From NCBI RefSeq assembly GCF_012272835.1, contig NZ_JAAWWK010000007.1, positions 1-64,000 on the forward strand: a stretch of 64,000 nt of DNA. The letters run 5' to 3'. Source of the stretch: Spongiibacter thalassae (GTDB taxonomy: Bacteria; Pseudomonadota; Gammaproteobacteria; Pseudomonadales; Spongiibacteraceae). Shown here in pieces: positions 35,855-45,152 of the stretch. Under the pieces are notes generated by a model. It worked only from the letters and a program-made list of their open reading frames with translations, was not told where the DNA came from and made no database searches. How positions within the stretch are numbered: the stretch's first letter is position 1; each line of letters opens with the position of its first letter. A program made the translations under genes and the position numbers.

Positions 35855-38293
35855 ATGATTCACCAAGTAAAGGCCCCTTCGCCGGGCTGGCGAGAGAGCA
35901 CATTGGCTCTTGCGCTGGCAATTGCCGCGCCAGTCGGTATCGCTCAGGAATCCGGTATGCGTCAGTTGGAGGAGGTTGTGGTGACGGCCCAGCGGCGTTC
36001 CGAAAGCATGCAGGATGTTCCGGTGGCGGTCACCGCTGCCACTGAAGAAGATATGGCCTATGCACAGGTAGACAGTGTTGGCAATATTCAGGCGATCTCT
36101 CCCAGTATCAAATTTGACGTGACGAACAGTGCAGCGAATAGCGCGAATATCTTCATTCGCGGCATTGGCACAGTCGGTAACAATCGCAGCTTCGAGGGTG
36201 CGGTAGGGGTGTTTTTTGATGGTGTTTATCGCACCCGCGCCGGGCAGGCGATGCAGAACTGGCTGGATATCGAAAGCCTCCAGGTGCTGCGCGGTCCCCA
36301 GGGCACACTGTTTGGTAAAAACACCTCGGCGGGTGCGCTGATTATCAACAGTAAAGCGCCAACGCTGGATGGCTCAGGGGGCAGCTTTGAGCTTACCGCG
36401 GGGAACTACGGCAAGGAAATGGTGCGGGTTAGCTATAATCAGGTTATCAGCGACTCCTCGGCGATTCGACTCGCCGGGCTTTACGGTAACAAAGAAGGCT
36501 TTATCGAAAACGCCAATGGCGGTGACTACAACGACAGCCATCCCCGTGCATTGAAGTTTCAGTTTCTCACTGAGCTGTCCGACGATCTCACCCTGAGGGT
36601 GATCGCCGATTGGTCGGGGGAAGAGGCCAATTGCTGCTACGGCCAGATTGACGATGTCGATGGCCCCATGCAGGACTATATCGACCAGTTAACCGTTGAT
36701 AATGGCCACACCCTGCCCTCCAAGGACTTTGACGATTACCAGCAGGTGTTGAGTAACGATACCGATCAGTCGGTGGCTGATCAGGGTATTCAGATGAATA
36801 TCGACTGGGTGCTGGAGTCTGGTCTCATACTTGGCTCGGTCACCTCCTATCGCGAGTGGAGCATTGAACAGATTGGTATGGACGCCGACTTCAGTGGCGC
36901 GAATATCCTCGGTATAAATGAGTCCCTGGAAACCGAGGTGTTCTCTCAGGAGTTTACCCTGTCTGGAGAGGTCCACGATTTTGGCCCCTTCCATTACGCC
37001 GACTATGTTATCGGACTGTATTTTGCCGACGAATCCATCAATGCCGACCACCAGCTGGTGTGGGGCGATCAGGCTACGGAATACCTGCAAATATACGCGC
37101 CAGCGGCACTGGGTGTGCCAGTTGAGGCGATGCTTGCAGCGTCGGATTTGACCAGTTTCCTGGGCAGCCAGGGTATTCCCGTCGGCGCCTTGCCGGTCGC
37201 CGAGGAGGGGTTGGTCTCTGATATTAATATGTACGGGGGCGGGCAGTCCTTTGCTGCCTTTATGCACTGGAATATCGACTTGACCGACGCCCTCAGTGCC
37301 ACCGCCGGTGTGCGTTATTCCCGGGATGAAAAAACCGGGGGCATGCGCCGCCGCTTCTTTACCTCTAATCCCCAGGAGCCCTTCCGTCTGCTGGGCGCTC
37401 AGCCCGGCCCCGAATACGATGACGAGTACACCGACTCGGCGGTCAGCGGGCAGTTCGCTCTGCGCTATCAGTTTAACGACGATATTATGGCGTATATGTC
37501 CTACAGTCTCGGCTACAAATCCGGTGGCGTGAACCTGGATAACCAGGCGGCGGGTAGCGTGGGGGATAATCCCGACGAGCCTTCCTGTTCCAGCAGTGGT
37601 GACTGTGAGCCAAACGATCCGAAGTATGAGTCTGAGTATATTGAGGGCTATGAACTTGGTATCAAGGCGGACTATCTGGACTCCCGTGCCCGTAGCAATA
37701 TTGCCCTGTTCTACAACAAGCTGAGCGACCTTCAGGTGGCCAACTTCGACGGTCTGGCCTTCAGTATTCTCAACTCGCCGGAGGCGACCGTTTACGGTGG
37801 CGAAATCGAGAACCAGTTTGTGCTCACCGAGGCGCTGACTCTTGGACTGGATCTCACCTATTTGCCCGAGGCCCACTTCGGCGAGTCTGATGCCTTGTCT
37901 GCTGAAGCGCTGGGCACGCCGGCTTCACTGTCTGGCCGCCGTTTTGCGCAAGCGCCGGAATGGGTGGGTAATCTGTCGCTGACCATGGATCAGCCGATCA
38001 CCGATAACCTCAGCCTGCGCGGCCGTGTCGCGGCATACTACTCCGGTGAGCAGTATACCAATCCGGCCAACAACCAGCGCCGGGATGAGATCGTCGAGAT
38101 CGCAGCCACCCTTGGTGTCGCGTCCTACTCGACCGGTTTGTCGTTGAATATCTGGTGTCAGAACTGTACTGATGAGCGGTACGTGACCCAGCACTTCAAT
38201 ACGCCCCTGCAGAATATCGGCGATGACTACGACCACAATGGCTATGTTTCGTCGCCACGCACTTACGGTGTGACCCTGCGCGGGGACTTCTAA
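35855..38293 (+). CDS. TonB-dependent outer-membrane receptor (copy 1)
   Basis: 812 residues. A hydrophobic leader (about 17-31), then a TonB-box-like LEEVVVTAQRR, plug domain (DVPVAVTAATEEDM, IFIRGIGTVGN, VLRGPQGTLFGKNTSAGALI) and a beta-barrel ending in a Phe (TLRGDF). Features shared with the 54.4-kb paralogue: a CC pair (EEANCCYGQ) near residue 250 and CQNCTDERY near the C-terminus. Such receptors with VTAQRR boxes often take up hydrophobic or aromatic substrates. RBS AGGGAGA. It is the first gene after AraC subtype B and most likely its target. Confidence 0.93.
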   Translation: MIHQVKAPSPGWRESTLALALAIAAPVGIAQESGMRQLEEVVVTAQRRSESMQDVPVAVTAATEEDMAYAQVDSVGNIQAISPSIKFDVTNSAANSANIFIRGIGTVGNNRSFEGAVGVFFDGVYRTRAGQAMQNWLDIESLQVLRGPQGTLFGKNTSAGALIINSKAPTLDGSGGSFELTAGNYGKEMVRVSYNQVISDSSAIRLAGLYGNKEGFIENANGGDYNDSHPRALKFQFLTELSDDLTLRVIADWSGEEANCCYGQIDDVDGPMQDYIDQLTVDNGHTLPSKDFDDYQQVLSNDTDQSVADQGIQMNIDWVLESGLILGSVTSYREWSIEQIGMDADFSGANILGINESLETEVFSQEFTLSGEVHDFGPFHYADYVIGLYFADESINADHQLVWGDQATEYLQIYAPAALGVPVEAMLAASDLTSFLGSQGIPVGALPVAEEGLVSDINMYGGGQSFAAFMHWNIDLTDALSATAGVRYSRDEKTGGMRRRFFTSNPQEPFRLLGAQPGPEYDDEYTDSAVSGQFALRYQFNDDIMAYMSYSLGYKSGGVNLDNQAAGSVGDNPDEPSCSSSGDCEPNDPKYESEYIEGYELGIKADYLDSRARSNIALFYNKLSDLQVANFDGLAFSILNSPEATVYGGEIENQFVLTEALTLGLDLTYLPEAHFGESDALSAEALGTPASLSGRRFAQAPEWVGNLSLTMDQPITDNLSLRGRVAAYYSGEQYTNPANNQRRDEIVEIAATLGVASYSTGLSLNIWCQNCTDERYVTQHFNTPLQNIGDDYDHNGYVSSPRTYGVTLRGDF

Positions 38294-38304
38294 CGACATA
38301 AAAA

Positions 38305-38720
38305 CTTCGCGGCGGGGCGCCGCTCCCACAGGACTCGGTTCATATCCACCTGTAGGAGCCAGCCCTGCAGGCGAACGCTCTTTCGTATACCCATTCCCGG
38401 GGCTGTCAGTGGTGGCCCACCACCTTCGCGGCGGGGCGCCGCTCCCACAGGGCGTGGTTCATACCCACCTGTAGGAGCCAGCCCTGCTAGCGAATGCTCT
38501 CTTTCGTATACCCATTCCCGGGGCTGTCAGTGGTGGCCCTCCACCTGCGCGGCGGGGCGCCGCTCCCGCAGGGCGTGGTTCATACCCACCTGTAGGAGCC
38601 AGCCCTGCTGGCGAATGCTCTTTCGTGTACCCATTTCCGGGGCAGTCAGCGGTGGCCCAACACCTTCGCGGCGGGGCGTGGTTCATACCCGCCTGTAGGA
38701 GCTAGCCTTGCTAGCGAATA
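38305..38720. repeat. Tandem array of about 120-bp REP-like units (3.5 copies)
   Basis: Units begin at 38305, 38424, 38545 and 38664 (119, 121, 119 bp and a partial last copy). Each holds two REP-like parts, CGCGGCGGGGCGCCGCTCCC and TGTAGGAGCCAGCCCTGC, and a TTCGTATACCCATTCCCGGG spacer. The last copy lacks the GCCGCTCCCACAG stretch, as if deleted between short repeats. The REP parts match the Pseudomonas-type family. The array separates the convergent receptor and tetR genes and could end both transcripts. No transposase is nearby. Confidence 0.9.
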
Positions 38721-38726
38721 GTCTTT

Positions 38727-39365
38727 TCAGCCGCGAAGGTATTTCGACAAATATGCCTGCATTGCATAGGCCGCTTCATCGCGATAGGCGTCGGTGATTT
38801 TGCCGTGATGCAGGTATGACACTCGATAGCAGGTTAGGCATATCTCAACGGTCAGATTGGCGACGTCGGGGGAGGCGGAGGGCAATTTCATGCCGCGCAT
38901 TTGCATATAAGCGCCAGCGGCCTTGCCGATGGCCTGCACTACCAGCGACTGTGCGCGATAGCTGTTGTCGGTTACCGGGCCGCCAAGAATCAACAGGCGG
39001 GCCACCGGGTGGGCGTTGTAGAAATCGGCGCCGATGGCGGCGATGCGGGCCACGGTGTCTTGGTGTGTCAGGGTCAGCAGGGTGTCTGCTTCGGCGATCA
39101 GGGTGGTTTTGAGTTTATCCAGATAACGCAGGGTCAACTCATTGAGAACGGCATAAGGCGTTGGAAAAAATTTGTAGATACTGCGCCGGGAAAAATCCAG
39201 CCGCTCTGCGAGGGTGGGAATAGAAAAGCCCTCCAGTCCCTTTTCCAATAGCAGTGCCTCGGCTTCGTTGAGCACCGTTTCAAAGCGCTTGTGGCCCCGC
39301 TCCTGTTGGGGGCGCCGAGCGGTTGCGTCGGGGGCGAGGGTGAGGGAGGGGGCGTCAGTTTCCAT
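38727..39365 (-). CDS. TetR family regulator
   Basis: 212 residues. N-terminal helix-turn-helix (GFSIPTLAERLDFSRRSIYKFF) after a basic lead-in (QERGHKRFETVLNEAEALLLEKG); the rest is a variable helical ligand domain. The last codons run into the REP array. Divergent from the triheme lipoprotein gene, which it may control; a palindrome GGAACA-AA-TGTTCC lies close to that gene. Confidence 0.9.
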   Translation of the reverse strand: METDAPSLTLAPDATARRPQQERGHKRFETVLNEAEALLLEKGLEGFSIPTLAERLDFSRRSIYKFFPTPYAVLNELTLRYLDKLKTTLIAEADTLLTLTHQDTVARIAAIGADFYNAHPVARLLILGGPVTDNSYRAQSLVVQAIGKAAGAYMQMRGMKLPSASPDVANLTVEICLTCYRVSYLHHGKITDAYRDEAAYAMQAYLSKYLRG

Positions 39366-39676
39366 CGCGCAAGAATAGCAGAATTGGCCTGCTGTGGAAG
39401 TGCTGCTGTCGATGGCGTGGTGGAACAGGCATTGGCAGCCGTTATCAAGACGTTCTGTGGCGTACTGGCCATGCTATTGGCAACACCTGCATTCGATAAT
39501 GGCTATAAGCCGCCATGCGGTCTGAACGCTGGCCCCGATACATTCCAGCCCGAGAAAAAGCCGTTGGGATGATGCGTCGGGGTGGCGGGCCTTGTCCCGG
39601 CGCGCCAGATTCGGAGTCGGGTGTGACAGCGATCGCAGTAATGCACTTGCGGTGGTTGAGGCTTTTTCGCAAAATG

Positions 39677-39690
39677 GGAACAAATGTTCC
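39677..39690. promoter_or_regulatory. Palindromic site before the triheme gene
   Basis: GGAACA-AA-TGTTCC is a perfect 6+2+6 palindrome 23 bp before the chosen start of the triheme lipoprotein gene and about 310 bp from the tetR start. Size and symmetry fit a TetR-type dimer site, but the link is inference. Confidence 0.4.
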
Positions 39691-39712
39691 TTTAATGGAG
39701 TTGGTGGCGACT

Positions 39713-42394
39713 ATGCTCGTATCTGTCCCCTTATATAAAAATACAGTATTGGCTGGCGTTTTGATCGCGACGGGGTTGTTGTCGGGCTGTGGTGGCGGCA
39801 CTGCCGCAGGTGCCCCGACGGGCACGCCCCCGGTTGCGGGGCCTGGCGACAATAACAGCGGCGGCAGCCCGGTGACTGAACAGAATGTGACGGCGGCTTT
39901 TAGTAGCGGTGTACAGCCGTTACTGGGTTACTGCCGTACTTGTCATATTCCCGGTGGCGTGGGGGATACCCCTGAAGGGCGCAATTTTATGCTCGGCAGC
40001 CATGTTGCCGACGATTACAGCAATATGCAGACCTCCTGGGCGGCACTGGGCCAGGGCGTGGCCACCAACCCGATTCTCACAATGAACTCCGTTGCGGCGG
40101 AAGGTCACTCCGGGGGCACGCCGTGGCAGGTGGATTCCACCGCGTACAAGGCGGTTGCTGCCATTTTGGCTTGCTGGGATGACCCGCAAAGCTGCAACAC
40201 CGGCGATACCGGCGAGGCAGAAGAATTGCTGCCGCTGCTTGGCAGTGCTCGGGGTGGTCACTTCTGGGATGACTACTGCAATGGGCTGGTCGACGCTGAG
40301 GGCGTTCGCGCCTTTACCGACGATGGCGAATATTTATCGGTGGCTGAGGCGACCCCTCGGCCCGATTCCACTGTCTTACCGGCGGATCCCCGCAACATGG
40401 TGCGAGCGGGGGTTGGCGAAAACAGCGCGGTGGCCTTTAACGCCTTTTGGCGGGACTGCCACGCTGTGCCCGAAATTGTGAATGAATTTCCCCACGCAAA
40501 AACCTGTGGCGATTTGCGCGCCAGCGTTGCACGGGGGGCGATCATTATGGGTGACCCAGCGGTGTCTGCGACCGACGCCGAGGGCAATCCCTATCGCTAT
40601 AGCAGCTACGAGCCTTATCAGCGCAGCGACGGCAAGCCGAGTATCTATAAGGGGCACTACAGCGAGGGTGAAGTCATTCGCCCTGGTAGTACCTTTGCCG
40701 GCGATAACCCCCACGGCTTCGCCGCGATTCGCGCGTCGCAGTTCAATGCTCTGTGGACAGTCTGGGGGCTGACAGCCCGCCCCGACAATTTTGAAGTGTT
40801 GCTGGCCGAGCGCTATGGCTTCGGCCAGCCGGTGGCCTCTAACCCCTATCCTATTGTTGACCCCGCCAATGGCATTGATGAAACCTCGCAGCTAACGGCC
40901 AGCTTTGGCGGCAGTGGCCAGCTTCCGGTAGGGCTGTTACAGACCCGTATGCCCGACGGCACCTATAGCGGCGAAATCAGTCAGAACTGCCAGGGCTGTC
41001 ACGGTTCCCAGGTGGGCGACAGCTTTGCTGTGGGCGCCGGTGGCGGCATGCTTGACGCCAATGTTTCGTCCCGCGACTTCTCCGCGATGGGCTCGGCGGC
41101 GGGTATCGCGATCGATCGCGCCGGCTTTGCTGGCCGGGTCAGGGGCACCAACAACGCCCAGTTCTCCAATATTCTGGCGGCTACCGGTGTGCGTGGGCCA
41201 CAGGAATTCCTCGATGTAATGCAGAACGGAAGCACTGGTACGGGAGATACTCCGGCCTGGTGGAATGTTGGCCGCCGCCCGGTGAAGTTTGTTGACGCCA
41301 TGTTCCCCGGCGATGCGGTGCGGGTAGACTTCGCCCTGTTTTCACCGCTGCTGACCGATAAATACGGGCCTCTGGGGGTGAGTGACAGTGCGCGGGATGA
41401 TCGCTGGGTCAGCGATCACGTGCAGGACGGTGACCACTACATCATTACCCGCAAGGCGCCAAAATATCCGTTGCCGATTAATAAAGATCTCGCACGCCAG
41501 GGCGCGGTGTTATTCCATACCAAAAACCTGTGGGCAGACAGCAAGCAGCAGTCAGTGCCTCGCCCCGATCGCGGCAATGGCTCATGTGCCAGCTGTCACG
41601 GCGCCTACTCGCCACGCTTTGTAAATGATCCCGACTACCTGCCGGATCCTCGCCTGGAAGGGATAGCCAGTTATGTCGTGCCAATGGACATAATCGGTAC
41701 CGATCCGGTGCGTTCGGAAACCTATAACCCCGGCACAGAAAGTGGTCTGTCCCAAGCCTCTGTGGGCTACCCGGAAACCGCTCCCGGCTCCAATGAGCGC
41801 GCCAGTTTGCCCCCTGAAGAAGAAGCAAAAGTCGAAGACTGCCGTGTGCAAAACATGCCCGGCTTGCAAAAGGATGCCCAGGGTAACGAGCGCCCCCGTG
41901 GCTATGCTGCACCGCCGCTGTATGGTGTTTGGGCGACCGCGCCTTACCTGCACAACGGGTCAATTCCGTCGATGGAAGCCCTGTTGAACTCGGAAGCGCG
42001 CCCTGAAATCTGGCGCCGGGTGTCTACGCCAACACCTGCCGGTCAGGAGAACGTGGTGATGGGTTTTGATTACGATCTGAACCGCGCCTACGACCAACAG
42101 AACATGGGGTGGCGTTACGAAGCTCTGGAGTGTGGCGGAAGCGATTTTGCCCCGGCGCTGGACTGTACGCCTCTGGAACAGGGGCCCTTCAAGTCAATTC
42201 TTGACGGCCTCTATAGCGGTCTGCTGATGGGGTGGAATGTCACCAACCCTCCGGTGATTCGCAAGGAGGATATCGAGGCGCGCAAAATCTACAACACCTC
42301 GATGTGGTCCCAGGGCAATGGTGGCCACACCTTCAGTGATGTGCTGAATGAGCAGGAGCGCCGCGCCATTATTGAATACCTGAAAACCCTGTAA
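39713..42394 (+). CDS. Triheme c-type cytochrome lipoprotein, RoxA/RoxB-like (copy 1)
   Basis: About 893 residues from the ATG at 39713 (an ATG at 39695 is also possible; the open frame runs further up). The start gives a lipoprotein signal peptide with lipobox LLSGC. Three haem sites: CRTCH (residue 74) in an N-terminal single-haem domain with GHSGGTPW...CWDDP; CQGCH (426); and CASCH (625). The last two are 199 residues apart, which as I recall equals the spacing in rubber oxygenase RoxA, and the C-terminal motif ATAPYLHNGSIPSMEALL fits that group and the dihaem peroxidases. The extra N-terminal haem domain is not in classical RoxA. It may cleave C=C bonds of an isoprenoid or other hydrophobic substrate at the cell surface; a peroxidase-type role is the alternative. 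Two paralogues lie at 59.3 and 62.1 kb. Confidence 0.75.
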   Translation: MLVSVPLYKNTVLAGVLIATGLLSGCGGGTAAGAPTGTPPVAGPGDNNSGGSPVTEQNVTAAFSSGVQPLLGYCRTCHIPGGVGDTPEGRNFMLGSHVADDYSNMQTSWAALGQGVATNPILTMNSVAAEGHSGGTPWQVDSTAYKAVAAILACWDDPQSCNTGDTGEAEELLPLLGSARGGHFWDDYCNGLVDAEGVRAFTDDGEYLSVAEATPRPDSTVLPADPRNMVRAGVGENSAVAFNAFWRDCHAVPEIVNEFPHAKTCGDLRASVARGAIIMGDPAVSATDAEGNPYRYSSYEPYQRSDGKPSIYKGHYSEGEVIRPGSTFAGDNPHGFAAIRASQFNALWTVWGLTARPDNFEVLLAERYGFGQPVASNPYPIVDPANGIDETSQLTASFGGSGQLPVGLLQTRMPDGTYSGEISQNCQGCHGSQVGDSFAVGAGGGMLDANVSSRDFSAMGSAAGIAIDRAGFAGRVRGTNNAQFSNILAATGVRGPQEFLDVMQNGSTGTGDTPAWWNVGRRPVKFVDAMFPGDAVRVDFALFSPLLTDKYGPLGVSDSARDDRWVSDHVQDGDHYIITRKAPKYPLPINKDLARQGAVLFHTKNLWADSKQQSVPRPDRGNGSCASCHGAYSPRFVNDPDYLPDPRLEGIASYVVPMDIIGTDPVRSETYNPGTESGLSQASVGYPETAPGSNERASLPPEEEAKVEDCRVQNMPGLQKDAQGNERPRGYAAPPLYGVWATAPYLHNGSIPSMEALLNSEARPEIWRRVSTPTPAGQENVVMGFDYDLNRAYDQQNMGWRYEALECGGSDFAPALDCTPLEQGPFKSILDGLYSGLLMGWNVTNPPVIRKEDIEARKIYNTSMWSQGNGGHTFSDVLNEQERRAIIEYLKTL

Positions 42395-42628
42395 AGCCGG
42401 ACACGGCGGCGCGGGATGCGTCGCCGTGTCGGCCTTCGCCTGGCTCATGCCTACATCGAATGGTGATACTCGGTGTGGTGCCGACATCAGGATGTAAACC
42501 CGAACGCGCCGAGCGGCAGTGCCGTCAACAAAAAGGCATAAACCGACCGGCGCGGATTAAACCAAAGACCCATCAAATCACTGCGGGGCCGGGGCAATGC
42601 CGGGCTTCCACGTTTCATGGAGTAGCAC

Positions 42629-43801
42629 ATGCTTCCACGTAATTTTACTGAAGACCAACTGATGTTCCGCGAGGCTTATCGCAAGTTTTTGGCAAAGGAA
42701 ATAGCGCCTAATGTCGAGCGTTGGAGAGAGCAGGGTATTGTTGATCGCGAAGCCTACACCAAGGCGGGGGAGCAGGGATTTCTCATGGTCTGGCCCGAGG
42801 AAAAATACGGCGGCATGGGTGATGAGGACTTCCGCTTTGAGCAAATCATTATCGAGGAAACCGCCAATGTGCTGGCGGGAGACTGGACCAACACCCTGCA
42901 CAGCCGCCTGGTGGGCCCCTATCTGACCCGCTTTGGTAACGACGAACAGAAAGACCGCTTTTTGCCCAAGTGCGTGTCGGGCGAGTGTATTCTCGCTGTG
43001 GCGATGACTGAGCCCGACGCGGGGTCTGACCTTGCCGGTATGCGGGCAACCGCCAAGGATATGGGCGACCATTGGCTGCTCAACGGCGCGAAAACCTATA
43101 TCAGTAACGGCATCAATGCCGATCTGGTGATTGTAGCCGCCAAGACCGACCCCGAAAACAATCCCCACGCGATGGGCCTGTTTCTGGTGGAGCGGGGTAT
43201 GGAAGGCTTTGAGCGCGGACGCAACCTGAAAAAAATGGGCATGAAGGCCCAGGACACCGCCGAAATGTTCTTTAACAACGTGCAGGTGCCCAAGGAAAAC
43301 GTATTGGGGGACCCCACCAAGGGCTTTGTCTACCTGATGCAGGGACTGGCGGAGGAGCGTTTGATCGGCGCCTGCGGGTTTATTTCAGCGGCGCAAAAGG
43401 CCTTTGAGGTCACTCGGGAATTTGTCATGGAGCGCAAGGTATTCGGCAAGCCCCTTTCGGCCATGCAGAACACCCAATTCAAAATGGCGGAATTGCGCAC
43501 GGAAATTGACGTGGCTCAGTCTCACGTTGATGCCTGCGTGGCGGCCTTTAACCAGGGCAAGCTCACCGCCGAAGACGCAGCCAAGGCCAAACTCTATACC
43601 AGTGAAGTGCTGGGGCGAATGGTAGACGAAGGCGTGCAGCTACACGGCGGTGCCGGCTATATGGACGAATACCCCATCTCCCGAATGTATAGCGATGCCC
43701 GCATTACCCGTATTTTTGCCGGCACCTCGGAAATTATGAAGTTGATTGTCAGCCGCGAAGTCTTTTCCGAGGGCTTTCTCACCTACATTGATCGCACCTA
43801 G
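42629..43801 (+). CDS. Acyl-CoA dehydrogenase (long-chain-type)
   Basis: 390 residues, complete family length: N-terminal helical domain, beta domain (CILAVAMTEPDAGSDLAGM, FAD/substrate loop) and C-terminal helical domain. The SCAD/MCAD catalytic Glu position is Ala (IFAGTSEIMK), as in LCAD and isovaleryl-CoA enzymes; the likely base is Glu in LAEERLIGA (about 242-243). It oxidises an acyl-CoA to the enoyl-CoA, giving electrons to ETF. It follows the triheme gene by 234 bp, with GGAG before the ATG. Confidence 0.93.
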   Translation: MLPRNFTEDQLMFREAYRKFLAKEIAPNVERWREQGIVDREAYTKAGEQGFLMVWPEEKYGGMGDEDFRFEQIIIEETANVLAGDWTNTLHSRLVGPYLTRFGNDEQKDRFLPKCVSGECILAVAMTEPDAGSDLAGMRATAKDMGDHWLLNGAKTYISNGINADLVIVAAKTDPENNPHAMGLFLVERGMEGFERGRNLKKMGMKAQDTAEMFFNNVQVPKENVLGDPTKGFVYLMQGLAEERLIGACGFISAAQKAFEVTREFVMERKVFGKPLSAMQNTQFKMAELRTEIDVAQSHVDACVAAFNQGKLTAEDAAKAKLYTSEVLGRMVDEGVQLHGGAGYMDEYPISRMYSDARITRIFAGTSEIMKLIVSREVFSEGFLTYIDRT

Positions 43802-43946
43802 CAGCGGAGAAGGCGTGGCGCGGGAAGCGGCGGCGCAGAATATCTTCGTGACCGTCGACGCCAATGAGGCGCTATAGCCTGTCGCCTTCAGCGAACAACT
43901 GGCGCGGTGAGCACTGCTAGCCCCGCAACGATTCCCCTATGATCTT

Positions 43947-43991
43947 GGGGTCTGTCCCCGGGGTCTGTCCCCAGGGACAGACCCCGGTTTT
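43947..43991 (+). terminator. GGGGTCTGTCCCC element and strong hairpin before the zinc alcohol dehydrogenase gene
   Basis: A first GGGGTCTGTCCCC (43947-43959) runs into CCGGGGTCTGTCCC (43958-43971), which pairs perfectly over 14 bp with GGGACAGACCCCGG (43974-43987) around CA and is followed by TTTT. The core 13-mer also occurs at 23363-23375. It acts as a terminator by form, and as a repeated element by sequence. Confidence 0.75.
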
Positions 43992-44016
43992 ATCAGTGAG
44001 TGGGAGTACAGGTGCA

Positions 44017-45126
44017 GTGAAGATTACCGCAGCCGTTGTAAACGAAGTCGGCAGTGAATTTGTTCTGGATGAGTGTGAGCTGGAGCCGCCCAGAGCTGGC
44101 GAAGTTCTGGTCAAAATAGAAGCCTGTGGTGTCTGCCACACCGATATTGCGGCGCGGGATCAGCATGTGCCGGTGCCGCTGCCCGCCGTGCTTGGCCACG
44201 AGGGGGTGGGGCGTATCGAGGCCCTCGGTGAGGGGGTGAGTGAATTCGCCGTGGGCGACCGGGTGCTGGTCAGCTTTGGCTCCTGTGGTAAGTGTTCCAA
44301 TTGTGAAAATCGCGCGCCGGGCTACTGCGATCATGGTGGCGCTTTTATTATGAATGGCTCGCGTATCGACGGCAGTTCGCCGATGACCCGGGCTGGCAGG
44401 GCGATTACCGGGCATTTCTTTGCCCAATCGTCGATGGCGACCCATGCCATTGCCGCGACCCAGAATATGGTCAAAATCCCCGATAACCTTCCCGCGGAAT
44501 TGGCCGCGCCGCTGGCCTGTGGCGTGCAGACGGGGGTAGGGGCGGTCATGTTGTCGATGGAAGCCAAAGCGAACAAGGCGATTGTGGTGCTGGGTTGCGG
44601 CACTGTCGGTCTGTCGGCGGTTATGGCGGCGAAAATTGTCGGCTGCTCTCCCATTATTGCTGTGGATCTCGTACCGTCGCGATTGGCGCTCGCCCGTGAA
44701 CTTGGCGCAAGCCATGCCCTCACCGGTGACACTGCGACCCTTGCCGAAGAGCTGGTTAAGCTGGGGGGCGTGGATTATGCACTGGATACTACCGGAGTCC
44801 CGGCGGTCGCCACAGCGGCTTTCAACGCCATGAAAGCCCAGGGTACCCTTGCCTGTGTTGGCGTGGCTAAGCCCGACACTGAGCTGCAACTCGATTTCAA
44901 TATGCTGATGGCAACAGGCCGTCGAGTACGGGGGGTGATCGAGGGAGATGCTGTTCCCCGCGAGTTTATTCCGCGACTGATTGGCTACTACGAGCAGGGT
45001 CTGCTGCCGCTGGAAAAACTGGTCGTAACCTATCCTCTGGCGGCGGTGAACGAGGCTGTCAGCGACAGCCTGTCGGGAAAGGTGGTTAAGCCTGTTCTGC
45101 TATTGAATGACAGCGCAGCCCCCTGA
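44017..45126 (+). CDS. Zinc-dependent alcohol dehydrogenase (class III / aryl-alcohol type)
   Basis: 369 residues from the GTG at 44017 (KITAAVVNEVGSEFVLDEC). Catalytic zinc ligand C40 in CGVCHTDI, H61-E62 in GHEG; structural zinc Cys 90, 93, 96 and 104 in GSCGKCSNCENRAPGYC; NAD motif GCGTVGLSAV. It oxidises primary alcohols to aldehydes, often benzyl or terpene alcohols in this branch. A longer frame to 43939 passes through the upstream hairpin and is unlikely. The CoA ligase gene follows by 27 nt. Confidence 0.92.
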   Translation: MKITAAVVNEVGSEFVLDECELEPPRAGEVLVKIEACGVCHTDIAARDQHVPVPLPAVLGHEGVGRIEALGEGVSEFAVGDRVLVSFGSCGKCSNCENRAPGYCDHGGAFIMNGSRIDGSSPMTRAGRAITGHFFAQSSMATHAIAATQNMVKIPDNLPAELAAPLACGVQTGVGAVMLSMEAKANKAIVVLGCGTVGLSAVMAAKIVGCSPIIAVDLVPSRLALARELGASHALTGDTATLAEELVKLGGVDYALDTTGVPAVATAAFNAMKAQGTLACVGVAKPDTELQLDFNMLMATGRRVRGVIEGDAVPREFIPRLIGYYEQGLLPLEKLVVTYPLAAVNEAVSDSLSGKVVKPVLLLNDSAAP

Positions 45127-45152
45127 CACAACCGCGAATAACGGAGCCTTAC

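Noticed and set aside
36689-37876. 395-residue minus-strand frame
   Set aside because: Antisense to the barrel of the TonB receptor, which has full family motifs; no RBS or domain.
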